Source: Nezara viridula (Eukaryota > Arthropoda > Insecta > Hemiptera > Pentatomidae). From it: 64,000 bases of DNA. The DNA is taken from positions 31,665,308 to 31,729,307 of the forward strand of contig OV725079.1 of assembly GCA_928085145.1 (NCBI GenBank), written 5' to 3'. Positions within the stretch are counted from its first letter, which is position 1; every line of letters begins with the position of its first letter. Shown in pieces: positions 50,820 to 60,707 of the stretch. The translations under genes and the position numbers were made by a program. Under the pieces are notes generated by a model. That model was not told the DNA's origin. It was given only the letters and a program-made list of their open reading frames with translations, and ran no database searches.

Positions 50820-51180
50820 CGAAGCAAGCTGGCCACATCACATCCCCTAGCCCGGAGCCAATCAGATCTCGCTTACAGAAAACAGTGGGCAAGCTCTCAA
50901 AAGGGGGACTGAGGACTGTTTGTATTCGACATACAGGCCCAATATCCTTCCCTTATTGAATTATTTTCTAAGGGAATTATTTTTACTCCTCCGCCCTTTC
51001 TTTACTGTACCCTTTGTCAACAAAACCCACTTTTTGTTCTAAGAGAAGGGTCCCCCTTATAAGTTTTTCCTTGCCGTTTTTGTATCTTTTGTGTTGAACT
51101 TAATGATATATTTTTATGTCCTCTTTCCAGTGTATTTTTCTGACAAGGCTAACTTAAAAAATAAATAAATAAATTGTGAA
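50820..51180 (+). other. GC-richer segment ending in an A-rich tail
   Basis: Begins GC-richer (GCCCGGAGCCAATCAGATCT) and ends with TGACAAGGCTAACTTAAAAA followed by AATAAATAAATAAA. A composition step followed by an AATAAA-type A-rich end is what a retrocopied transcript end looks like. No partner copy and no coding domain were recognised. Confidence 0.3.
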
Positions 51181-52170
51181 AGTTTATGTGACACTTTTGT
51201 GTGCTCGATGGGAATATAACTTAAGTTTTTCTATTTTAACTTTTTTTTAAAAAGTCCTTTTGTGCACTCTGAATTTTCTATACTAAAATTTAGTAGAAAA
51301 TTAATTAAGCGTGAAGAATTAATCCAAGCGTGCGATAAGGGTGTACGCTCTAAATATCACATTAATTTTTTTAAATTTAATTGAATGATAAGTTCTTTGC
51401 AAAAATATTAACACAATACGTCTTTGATTAGAAAATTTCTATTTTGTTTTTAGTGATAATTTACGTTAAATAACCGAATCTCGTACGTAGCATACTCATC
51501 AAGCAAATAGTCAATGTTTCATAGCAATCTTTAATAAAGTCAGTTTAGTATGCTTAAATATGCGCATATCTTTTCCATGTTTCGTCCTTATTTAACATTA
51601 AGTTGCTGCGCATTAATATGCACAAGGTTATTAACATATTTAGCAATTAACGATAATGATTGTTTATCACTGCTAAAATTGCCTTTTTCCTGATAAATGA
51701 AATATTTTAAAGGGAAAACTGAGATAATATTTTTAAAAAAACTAACAATAATAACCATTATTGAAGTTATTACTATTATTGATAAAACTACATGGAATCG
51801 AAATGACATTATTTTTATGACAATCAATTAGTAACTTTCGTAAATATCATAATTTTAGCTAACATTATAATTGAGCTTATAATAATTATTATTTATTATT
51901 TCTGGCTTTGCATCCACGTGTGGGGAGAAAGGCTTGGCTCAGAAATCTTGAGTTAATGAATTTTGTAAATATTGTATAAAAGCTTGTGTGTATTTAAGTT
52001 GTTATTTTAATTAGATTAGTTTCTTTTAGTTTATTTAAATTAACTTTTAGTATTATTATTTTGCTGTTTATTTATTACACATAGTGTTTTAGTAGATAGC
52101 CACCAGTATTTACACCTTTATGTGGCATTGTGTGAGGGAATGAGAAGGAATATATTGGAATATGATATTG
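51181..52170. other. AT-rich noncoding stretch
   Basis: Nothing recognised. Confidence 0.4.
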
Positions 52171-52470
52171 CACTATGAATTTTACTCAATTGTGCAGTGG
52201 ACAAATTATTCATTGAAAAGGCTGATATCGATAATCAATCGACGAAGGAGGAAGAAGGTTGGAATAGGATGGAGCAGGTAGCAACAGCTGGAGAAAGACG
52301 CTGGAGAGAAGAGGACTCACTCTAGGCATGGACAGGAAGGAAGGAGGTTGTCAGAACAAAGAAGCACTGCACTGAAGATTAAGAAGATCAAGCCTAAAGT
52401 TATAAGACTTATAGAAGTTATAATAGATTCACTTATTACAGTTGTAAATATAAATTTATTTGTTAGACAG
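52171..52470 (+). other. Purine-rich, GC-richer segment, possible LINE 3' coding remnant
   Basis: One frame reads WNRMEQVATAGERRWREED followed by a short stretch to a stop, at about 52261-52325. A segment of the type (L/V)AxxRxxWR just before a stop is common at the C-terminus of RTE/CR1-type LINE ORFs. That is the only hint and the frame is short; it could be coincidence. Confidence 0.25.
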
Positions 52471-53479
52471 GAGTGAAAAGTCATTTATTTATTTATTGTT
52501 CCATAGGCCTCACAATTGAAGAATAACAAACCAGGTAGGTCAATTCATTCATAGATTTACTCAGTATCACAGAAGTATTAGGTTCCCGAATTCCCAACAA
52601 CAGTTAGACACCCTCAAAAAGTCTATATCCAGTGTCGGAGTTTTGTTTTAAGAAAATTAAATCACGAACGTAAATAACCTAGTCCCCCTACTAAACGGAA
52701 GGCTATTCGCAATTGCCCGCCAAAAAGGATATTAACGATTATCCTTAATATGTTATTTACAGTGTGAATGAGCTACTCTTTTATCACTATTAGTATTGTC
52801 CTTAGATGTGACAGATTGTAATATATCACAATGAAGAATTTTCGAAAAAAAATGTATATATTACAAACCATAACAAAAGCACTTTGGCACAGAACTTACA
52901 AAACCCTGCGCACTGGCATCCACTCGCCAATGATTATATACAAATTTTACAACAGTTTAATAGCAGACATGGTAACAGATGAGATACCGCTGGGTGTGTG
53001 GAGGGAACTAAAATGGTAGTGTGAGAGATCTCGCTTCTTAAACACCAAAGTAATTGAATCAAGCAAGGGAAAAGGTGAAACTTGTTACTGTATTTCTCCA
53101 TGCAAAACAGACTATAGTTGACTGGTACAAATTAATGTTATAAGACAAAAGAGAAATTATTTAGTTTACTTAACAAGCTACTGTTATATAAACAAAATTC
53201 AAAAAGTATTACATATAATTTATTTATGACTATCGGAATTTCTTACTTAATTGATTTTTTTTTTAAATATAAAGCAAGCTTACCTTCAGCCATGATAATT
53301 TTTTTTATTTGAAGAGAACCTTTTTTTCTAAATTATTGTTCCTTTTGAGTAATGAATAATGTCTTTGTGGCGGAATAAGGGTGTAATTACGACGAAATGG
53401 AAGAAGAGAAATTCTCCGGGATAAAAGGGGACTTCAGACAGATGTTTGTCAGAGAGAAAATAAAGTACAGAAGTAATGA
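52471..53479. other. AT-rich noncoding stretch
   Basis: GACAGATTGTAATAT at 52810-52824 resembles the end of family C but the AATAAA part is absent. A 62-codon frame starting at 52831 has no recognised motif. Confidence 0.4.
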
Positions 53480-53780
53480 AAGAATTAAAAGAACAAATGA
53501 GAGAGACATGGACTTGACAAAGACCCCAAAGGAAGTCCTGAGCGCACAAATGACGGATAATTAAGCCGAGGATTGGAGAGTAGCGAGCCCTGTTTGTTCG
53601 GAAAATCGAACGTCCCACAGTCAGCTCTCGGAAGAGCGGGGTTGAGGGAGGAGGGGGTGGGAGGGGTAAGGTCTTCTCCAATCAGTGGCTCGACGTGAGC
53701 TGAAAACACAGCCACTCGGAAAAGCCTGGCTGTCGTCCATCCAAACGAAGCAGGGTCCTCACCCCCTTCTTTCACTCATC
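53480..53780. promoter_or_regulatory. GC/CpG-richer island, function unknown
   Basis: About a dozen CpGs in 300 bp, including CGGAAAATCGAACGTCCC, CTCCAATCAGTGGCTCGACG (a CCAAT-type word) and a purine-rich run GAGGGAGGAGGGGGTGGGAG. Two overlapping minus-strand frames (117 and 96 codons) are open but resemble no family. It may be a regulatory island or an old insertion. Confidence 0.25.
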
Positions 53781-53989
53781 TAACAACAATATAAACATAA
53801 ATTGAATTGAATATTGTTTTAAACATATACTGGCTGAGTATTGTTATCGTGGTCCTGGAAAACGATGAATAATAATTTATTATGGACTCATTTTAATCAT
53901 TCAAAACATATGCGATCTTCCATTTTTGATGATGAAGAAGTGGATGACTGCAGACAATCTGGTTTGGCGTTGCTGCAGTGAGAACACAA
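53781..53989. other. Noncoding spacer
   Basis: Nothing recognised. Confidence 0.4.
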
Positions 53990-54066
53990 CAATAAATAAA
54001 AAAAATATTTTATTTTATGCCCACGTTTCGTCCCAAGTTTAAGAACTTCATCATGGCTGAGGAAAT
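53990..54066 (-). repeat. Repeat with hammerhead-like core, minus strand
   Basis: The reverse complement reads AGCC-ATGATGA-AG, hairpin GTTC...GGAC, GAAACGTGGGC. The stem I halves GCC/GGC and the stem II halves GTTC/GGAC can pair. The first base of the CUGANGA box is A and the base at the expected cleavage site is G, so this copy should be inactive. The same architecture, including the extra A before stem II and GAAACG, occurs at 4839-4873. Confidence 0.5.
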
Positions 54067-56289
54067 ACATGATAACAACCAAAACTTATTAAACAACTAT
54101 TTGAAGTAGATATGAGAATAAAATATATCTTATCTGCTAATAAACAAACTCCAATAAGTTAGTAAACATTAAAATGTGTGTGTATAGTGTGTAATGGTAA
54201 GGTTTGAAAATATAAAAAAAATATAATGTAAATTAAAAAAGTAATAGTAATTTAGTAATGAAATAAATAGAATAATAAACAATTAAAAGATGAAGAAATG
54301 ATATCGAATTTTAAGAAATACAGATACATCGAAAAATAACTAGTACATAAAATAAATAAGATGTGGTATTTGTAATACGATGTCATAATATTTTAAGTAG
54401 AAAAGAAAGAAACATGTAGTGATGATAGGTTTAGAATGAAATATTTAGTACAAGAATTTCATAAACGATTAAGAAGAAAATAATAAGATATAATGAAAAC
54501 AATAAAAACACATCTAATTTTATACATCTAATTTACTACATCTGATTCCTAATAGTTTAGTAACAATATGAAAAAAAAAAACAAGATGATAAGTAATTGA
54601 AAACGAGAAAAAGGAATGAACGTTCAATATTTAAATAAATTAAAAAGATAATTAGATTCCTTCTTTCTAAATATAAGAGTGAGATACTCCCATTACAAGG
54701 ACAAAATGGACAAGCCAAATTCAATATTCATATATTGCCATAACCGATGGAATGGATATATTGAGTTTCAGAGCATAATAATGAAATAATTAGAGAAAAA
54801 ACACAGCACAGAACTTCCGATGAGAAAGTATATCTGGAGAAGTGTTAAAAATTAAAGTTTTCTAAATAGGTTTTGAGTGGATTCATTTTTATGTCTAGTA
54901 TCAGTGGGTATATCAGTAGTATAAGTCTTAAATTAAAGATTTCTAAAGAGATATAGTCTGTTAAATGTTACTTGAAATATGAAATCCATCGTTATCCAAC
55001 TTGTTATGCGGTATGGAATACCTTGAGCGCCGGACTATGGGCTGTTCTAGGCAATCTAGCTGGGTAAAAGTCAAAATATTGATAGTTAATATTTGTCGAG
55101 GAAAATGACATAAAACCTGTCATGTCATCAATTTGATTTAGTTAGAAAATGAACAATTTTTCGAAATGAAAAGAAATAATATCGGATAAACATAGATAGC
55201 TGAGCGTCTTTATCCTGTCAATTTTAAGTTTACGTAAGTTATATTAAAGTCTGGAAATATTGAACTGATTTAAGTTTTTTAAATATGGATTTCTTGTCAC
55301 CCAAAAAAAAAAATGTAACAGGTTTACAAAATTATAAATTTAATCAAAGTTCCACTATTTTCTGAGAAAAAAAATATATTATTTTAAAACTGATAAACAA
55401 AATTATTTCATGGTGTTACATACATGTGAAATCTACGTTCACTTTAATATTCAATTAATTTTAGTATCAGAATAGAATAAATTTTTAATATTTGATACTT
55501 TAAGACCATATGTTTTTTTTTGTTTTTTTTTTAATAAAACAAATATATAAGAAATTAAAAAAAGTAAAACAAAAAGTTAATGCTTTAACGTACATTAAAT
55601 TTCTTTCCTTCATAAATAAAATTAAAGTAAAAATCTGAATACTGTTTTTTATAGAAAAAGTTCTATCTCTTTTAACAAGCCCTTTTACCATTAGTCCATC
55701 TATTACGCATCTATGTAATACTAACTACTCTCTATAGTAACTACTGTGTAACGAGCTAGTACCGTCCTCAATTTACTTCGCAAAGCTATTTTAAAAGGAA
55801 TAGAGGTTCAATTTTTACCTACTGCTTGTTTGGATAATAGAATACAGGTAAAATTTGGACAAAAAAATTAATAAATATATTATTATTTTAATTAGCTACA
55901 TTAGTTCTATATCTAATGTCCATTCATTAATTGATAGAATAAAAAAAAAACACGTTTGGGACGTCCTTAATAGCAATGATCTTTGAGTGCGGATTTATAC
56001 TGTGAATATTTAGGAATATTTTTGTTACAGAGTGCGTCTTATTTCAGAGGAATTGCTTCAACTGATATTTAACAAGAAAAAATCGGCTGTAGCAAATCAA
56101 ACGGTCTTTTCGGGCACGTCAAATATTCAACGCATGAGTAAAGTTTCAAATGATATTTATATAATGCTACAAATGTTCAGTAATTTCAATTTTAAAATTC
56201 GTTTGATATTTTTTTTACGGTTTAAGCATTTTCAAATGTACATATAGTGAGTGACAAATGAAGTACCAAATATTTCAAAGATGCTAATG
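54067..56289. other. AT-rich noncoding stretch
   Basis: Long A/T-rich DNA, with A-rich simple sequence at 54200-54640. No gene, RNA or recognised repeat. Positions 56032-56247 carry an A/T-biased 71-codon frame, not called. Confidence 0.45.
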
Positions 56290-56303
56290 AATATTTGTAA
56301 TGT

Positions 56304-56361
56304 GGGGGTGGTGTGATCTCGTCCTCGTCGTGCCCCTGGATAACCAACCAAACGATCACAT
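56304..56361 (+). ncRNA. Candidate HDV-like self-cleaving ribozyme at the LINE 5' end
   Basis: Numbering +1 at 56304. P1 is +1 to +7 (GGGGGTG) with +28 to +34 (TGCCCCT), where +1/+34 is the G-U wobble characteristic of HDV-like cleavage sites. P2 is +8 to +15 (GTGTGATC) with +51 to +58 (GATCACAT), seven Watson-Crick pairs plus one G-U. P3 is only C+17/G+27 and G+18/C+26. L3 is TCCTCGT, nearly the HDV loop. CC (+20,+21) can form P1.1 with GG (+35,+36), which directly follow P1 as in HDV. P4 is not evident; the joining segment ATAACCAACCAAAC offers C+46 or C+50 as the catalytic cytosine. HDV-like ribozymes are known at the 5' ends of several non-LTR retrotransposons (R2 among others). Activity is not shown by sequence alone. 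Confidence 0.6.
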
Positions 56362-56396
56362 AGTCGCCAGACTCCCAGTGTCACCAATAGCGACTT

Positions 56397-59300
56397 ATGG
56401 CGCGGCCAGCACAAAGCCTGGCCAACGCAAACGGCCTTTCTCAAGGCCATAACAACTTTATCTTAAAGACTCTTTTTTGGAATGCGGGTGGTCTCACCAG
56501 CGAAAAGTACACAGAATTGAAGCATTTTATATCCTCAAATAAAATTGATCTATTTTGCATTGTTGAGGCAGGCGCTGCTACTGATTGTCTTGAATACTTC
56601 AGGTATCCAGATTTCCAAATTTACTCACTGCCAAGGGCTAGGCAGATAGCATCAGGAATACTTGTTGGTGTAAGATCTTCCTTCACGGTCAAGTTTCAAG
56701 TTAAAAAGGAAATGGATGCAAATGATAGATTGGAAGGAGTGGAAATCAATCTGTGGTCAAACAATTTCCACCACCAAATATTTGTCATCTATAACCCCCC
56801 TAATAATAAACCGAATTTGGGTTGGCTGGAGGATTCTTTGACAGACAAATCCCTTGTGTATGGAGACTTCAACGCGCACTCCAGGCGCTGGGGTTACACA
56901 AACTCAAATTCAGCGGGGAAAACTCTGGAAGAGTTTATCGATACAAATATGATTGAATTTGTGGAAAACGAAAATTCAAAGCCCACTTTTATGGACTACA
57001 AAGGTAATAGTTCCCACCCTGACCTATTATTGGTGCACCCACGAATAGCTCCGCTGATCTCCCACACAGTTGCCTCTCCACCTGGAGCATTTGGCCACAG
57101 GATAATGCTTGCCTATCTTAATGGCAATTTAAAGTCTTATAATGATTCAGTGCCTCGAATGCTCCGATGGAATTTGAAAAAAGCCAATTGGAATAAATTC
57201 TCTCAGCTCACTCGCACAGCCATTACGGATAAAACCATTACGGAAAATGTAGATATAAGCTGCACCCGACTTCAAGCGGCAATACTCGAGTGTGCAAAGC
57301 AGTCCATTCCTCGGGGATTTATGAAAAGATACTCCCCATTCTGGAGTGACAAGCTACAGGAACTAAAAGATAGTAGAGATGCAGCAAGAAAAGATGTAGA
57401 AATGTCAAAGAAACCGGAAGATATAGTAAGGCTAAAACAACTTACAGCAACCCTTAAGTACAATATAATTCAAGCCAAAAGAAAAGCTTTCAAAGAATAT
57501 TTGGCCAACCTGGATTTCCGAAGAGATGGAGTAAAAGCACATAGATTCATCTCAAAACTAAATGGCGGCAAAGACCCAAGGAACAACCCTCTGAAGTTCA
57601 ATAACAAAGAGATATATACCGGACTTGCCATAGCAAGAAACTTTTGTAAATTCTTTGCAAAGGCTTCTAATTATAAGCCAGCAGTAGGAGATAAGAAAAT
57701 TAATACCAAACCACAAATCCTATGTCTGAATTCCTCTGAAGCCCAACTCTTTGAAGACGACTTTAGTAAGGAAGAGCTTGAACTTGCACTGGCACAAACA
57801 AAGAAGGGAAAAAGCGGTGGCCCTGATGACATATTACCAGAGTTTCTTATTCACCTGGATGCAAAAGCCAAGCTCATTGTGCTAGATTTTCTCAATGCTG
57901 TGTGGAGGTCGAAATATCCTAGTGCTTGGAGGAAGGCTGAGGTTGTCCCAATTCTCAAGAAAGGTAAATGTTCTTCTTGCCCATCTAACTACCGACCTAT
58001 ATCGCTCACAAGTGTTTTTTCTAAGCTCTACGAGAGAATGGTCCTAGCCCGGTTGCAGATATACCTTGATAGAGAAAACAAAATGTCATCAAAGCAAGCA
58101 GGTTTCCGGAAGCACCGATGTACAACTGAGCAGGTGGCTCGTTTTAGTGAGGATGTAAAAGACGGATTCCAACGCAAACAACATACTCTTGCAGTATATG
58201 TTGATTTTAAAGCTGCCTTTGACAGAGTCTGCCGGAAAGTACTTCTGAATAAACTCCTCAAAATGAACATCAGTGGAAAAATGTACCGAGCCATACGTTC
58301 CTTCTTGGCCCAGAGGTTTCTCAGAGTAAGATACAATGGCTGGTGCTCAGGCTTCAGAACTTTTAGTCAAGGAGTTCCACAAGGATCTGTTTTAAGCCCC
58401 ACACTCTTTAATATAATGATTGATGACTTAATGGCTGTACTCGAGGGAATACCCGGAATATCTGCTCTACTGTTCGCTGATGATTTACTAGTATATGCGA
58501 CTAGTAGCAACATAACAGCACTCGAAGCAGCAATTAATGAGGCAATGGCAAGACTTTTTACCTGGGCCAAGTGTAATGAAATGGAAGTAAATACGCAGAA
58601 AACTGAATTCCAACTGTTCACCTTATCAACAAAAGGGTGCGAGCTGGAAATAATCTACAATAATGTTCCTTTACCAAGAACTTATGCAGGTAAATATCTT
58701 GGAGTTAGGTTAGATACAAAAATGATCTGGAACAGACAAATTGAAGAGATGGTGAAAAAGGGGGAAAACAGGCTAAAACTTCTGAAACGCCTTGGAGGAA
58801 AAACATGGGGGGCCACCCAGGATGTGATGGGTCTTGCATATAAAACCTATGTACGCCCAGTATTGGAATACGGTTCTGAAGTCATCTGTACTGCGGCTGA
58901 TGCATCCCTGAAAAGATTAGACGACCAGCAGAACAAAGCTCTGCGTTTGATTTTGGGTGCACCGCGCTCAACCCCTGTTGTGGCTATGGAACTGCAGACC
59001 ACAGTAGAACCTCTATCGAAACGGCGTGAGCGAGCTGCAATGTGCCTTCACGAGCGAATGAAAAGAATAGACCAAGAGTTTTGGGAAAAATACAAAATCC
59101 CCTCTCAACGGCTCAAGACACAAAAATCCTTCATGCTGAAGGCGATGGCACTACTTGAAGAAAGAGGGCTTGACTGCGAAGAAAGGGAACCATTTATACA
59201 TCCACAGTTACCAATTCACAATCACGCATGCAATGCAGAACTGCAACTCCTTCATAAGGTGGATAAGAAAAAAACACCTGAATACAAGCTAAAAGCATTA

Positions 59301-60116
59301 GCATTGGAAACCATAGCTCAAAAGTACCCTCCTCAAGATTGGTTCCATATCTATACCGACGGATCAGCTGAATCAGCCGTTAAAAATGCTGGAGCAGGGG
59401 TTTACTCAAGAGAATTCCAAATCAGCGCTGCGGTGGGAAAAGATGGAACAAATTTCGACGGTGAGATAGCGGCGATCCTCATAGCCTTAAGAACATTGTC
59501 TAGAAGACGGGATCAGAGCGCTGTTCTCTTCATCGACTCCCAAGCAGCCATCCTTGCTGTCACAAGCACGAATGAATGTTTATCGAGTGCTATATTGGAA
59601 TGCAAATCCCTCCTCTCTAACCTGACACACCGAGGCACCAATGTGGTCCTACAGTGGATCCCCAGCCATTGTGGGATTCCGGGTAACGTTGAGGCTGATA
59701 TTCTTGCCAAGCGAGGAACAGATTTGCCTCAGCCGATACATCCAAAACCTTACGACTCTATACGGCGAATGGTGAAATTGGTAGTGAAGGAGGAAATAAG
59801 AAAAGTTCATTTCAGCAAAGTGGAAGGGAAGCGTTACGAGTGGTTGAAGGATAACCCGATCCCAGCTGAGCTGCCGAGAAGAGATGCAGTTGCCTGCTTC
59901 CGCCTGGCCACTGGTCACGACTATCTGCAGAGTCATCTCTACAAGATAGGCGTCGCTGAGGATCCTACCTGTAAATTGTGCCATCTAGGAACAATGGATG
60001 GAGACCATCTAGACGCATGTCCTGCCTTGAGGGACATAAGCGACAAAAAATTTTCAAATATACATATCAGAAAATCGAAATTATACTGGGCAGCAAGATG
60101 TCGGATGGCCAAATGA
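56397..60116 (+). CDS. LINE polyprotein: AP-like endonuclease, reverse transcriptase, RNase H, zinc knuckle
   Basis: 1239 residues, no internal stop. The endonuclease (about 23-240) nicks target DNA: LFWNAGGL (26-33), catalytic-type E57, YGDFNAHSRRWG (155-166), SHPDLLLV (206-213) and FGHR (232-235), where the usual SDH has lost its Asp. The reverse transcriptase (about 515-780) copies the RNA at the nick: NYRPISLTSVFSKLYER (531-547), KQAGFRKHRCTTEQV (566-580), VYVDFKAAFDRV (600-611), GVPQGSVLSPTLFN (659-672) and catalytic FADD (693-696). The RNase H (about 980-1110) has the full tetrad D988 (YTDGS), E1023, D1047 (FIDSQ) and D1101 (NVEAD). A CCHC finger C1192-X2-C-X8-H-X3-C1208 ends the protein. 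The first ATG, 93 nt into the element, was chosen; it lies 26 codons before the endonuclease motif. Probably cis-acting on its own RNA. Confidence 0.95.
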   Translation: MARPAQSLANANGLSQGHNNFILKTLFWNAGGLTSEKYTELKHFISSNKIDLFCIVEAGAATDCLEYFRYPDFQIYSLPRARQIASGILVGVRSSFTVKFQVKKEMDANDRLEGVEINLWSNNFHHQIFVIYNPPNNKPNLGWLEDSLTDKSLVYGDFNAHSRRWGYTNSNSAGKTLEEFIDTNMIEFVENENSKPTFMDYKGNSSHPDLLLVHPRIAPLISHTVASPPGAFGHRIMLAYLNGNLKSYNDSVPRMLRWNLKKANWNKFSQLTRTAITDKTITENVDISCTRLQAAILECAKQSIPRGFMKRYSPFWSDKLQELKDSRDAARKDVEMSKKPEDIVRLKQLTATLKYNIIQAKRKAFKEYLANLDFRRDGVKAHRFISKLNGGKDPRNNPLKFNNKEIYTGLAIARNFCKFFAKASNYKPAVGDKKINTKPQILCLNSSEAQLFEDDFSKEELELALAQTKKGKSGGPDDILPEFLIHLDAKAKLIVLDFLNAVWRSKYPSAWRKAEVVPILKKGKCSSCPSNYRPISLTSVFSKLYERMVLARLQIYLDRENKMSSKQAGFRKHRCTTEQVARFSEDVKDGFQRKQHTLAVYVDFKAAFDRVCRKVLLNKLLKMNISGKMYRAIRSFLAQRFLRVRYNGWCSGFRTFSQGVPQGSVLSPTLFNIMIDDLMAVLEGIPGISALLFADDLLVYATSSNITALEAAINEAMARLFTWAKCNEMEVNTQKTEFQLFTLSTKGCELEIIYNNVPLPRTYAGKYLGVRLDTKMIWNRQIEEMVKKGENRLKLLKRLGGKTWGATQDVMGLAYKTYVRPVLEYGSEVICTAADASLKRLDDQQNKALRLILGAPRSTPVVAMELQTTVEPLSKRRERAAMCLHERMKRIDQEFWEKYKIPSQRLKTQKSFMLKAMALLEERGLDCEEREPFIHPQLPIHNHACNAELQLLHKVDKKKTPEYKLKALALETIAQKYPPQDWFHIYTDGSAESAVKNAGAGVYSREFQISAAVGKDGTNFDGEIAAILIALRTLSRRRDQSAVLFIDSQAAILAVTSTNECLSSAILECKSLLSNLTHRGTNVVLQWIPSHCGIPGNVEADILAKRGTDLPQPIHPKPYDSIRRMVKLVVKEEIRKVHFSKVEGKRYEWLKDNPIPAELPRRDAVACFRLATGHDYLQSHLYKIGVAEDPTCKLCHLGTMDGDHLDACPALRDISDKKFSNIHIRKSKLYWAARCRMAK

Positions 60117-60133
60117 CCAACGAATGGCATAAG

Positions 60134-60160
<27 letters not shown>
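60134..60160 (+). other. Poly(A) tail of the LINE
   Basis: 27 consecutive A before the downstream target-site duplication (the first two bases of which are also A). The tail follows the stop codon by only 17 nt (CCAACGAATGGCATAAG) with no AATAAA signal. Confidence 0.9.
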
Positions 60161-60165
<5 letters not shown>

Positions 60166-60174
60166 TTGTAATGT

Positions 60175-60465
60175 TTTTTTTTTTTTTTTATATTTATAAA
60201 ATAGAAACTTATTTAGTAAGTGCAGTTATAAAGAATTATTAATTAATTTTATATGCAACAATTTTTAATAAGAAATATTTTTAAGGGATTAATTGAGAAA
60301 CTCTTAGTTTTCCGTGAATGGTTAAAAAAAAAAGATAAAAAAACCGAAAATGTATCTAAGTTACTAGATATAATAAATGCTATGACCAGTTAAAATATAT
60401 CACCACTAGTTTTCCTTGTGAAAATAAATTATTGATTATTAATATTGATTGATATTAAATTGATT
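60175..60465. other. AT-rich noncoding spacer
   Basis: Starts with a T run at the old target site. Nothing else recognised. Confidence 0.45.
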
Positions 60466-60707
60466 ATAAATGACATGGCCACTACGAATATGCCAGGTAA
60501 CGTCTGTAGAAGACTGAAGAGGAGCTGGATGAGGGACTTCCTCGCCTAATGTAGATATCACGCCGAGTGAGGTGCCGCTGGGCACTGATCCTCCTCATGC
60601 CTTTCATGACATTATATTTAGCAGCAATCGATCTCACATTCACTGGTTGCCATTACTATTATGACAGGTGTGAATAAAACATTAAAGCTGAAAAAAAAAA
60701 AAAAAAA
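60466..60707 (+). mobile_element. Poly(A)-tailed retroelement 3' fragment
   Basis: A GC-richer segment (CGTCTGTAGAAGACTGAAGA, TGAGGTGCCGCTGGGCACTG) ends with GAATAAAACATTAAAGCTG followed by about 17 A (60690-60707). AATAAA about 15-20 nt before the A run marks a polyadenylated transcript that was copied back. There is no coding domain and it shows no similarity to the LINE just upstream, so it comes from a different element or gene. Confidence 0.6.

Larger units (their letters stand above)
56290..60174 (+). mobile_element. Complete-looking single-ORF non-LTR retrotransposon (LINE) with 14-bp target-site duplication
   Basis: The duplication AATATTTGTAATGT lies at 56290-56303 and again at 60161-60174 (both perfect), so the element is 56304-60160 (3857 bp). 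It begins GGGGGTGGTG, has a 93-nt leader, one 1239-codon frame, a 17-nt 3' UTR and about 27 A residues. The leader can fold as an HDV-like ribozyme starting at its first base. There is no ORF1 (Gag-like) upstream. The domain order EN-RT-RNase H-zinc knuckle is that of RNase H-bearing clades such as I, R1 and LOA; which clade needs a tree. The intact frame, perfect duplication and clean poly(A) point to a recent insertion. On the primed strand the nick lies at AAATATT/TCA. Confidence 0.93.

Noticed and set aside
53328..53775. Two minus-strand open frames of 117 and 96 codons
   Set aside because: They overlap in different frames, are compositionally biased (poly-Pro from a purine-rich plus strand) and match no family I know.
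56304..56340. LINE 5' end as a Drosophila-type internal promoter with a downstream promoter element at +28
   Set aside because: The sequence at +28 to +33 (TGCCCC) does not fit the downstream promoter element consensus; the ribozyme reading fits the region better.
57272..59984. Several minus-strand open frames of 60-110 codons inside the LINE
   Set aside because: They are antisense shadows of the polyprotein frame.
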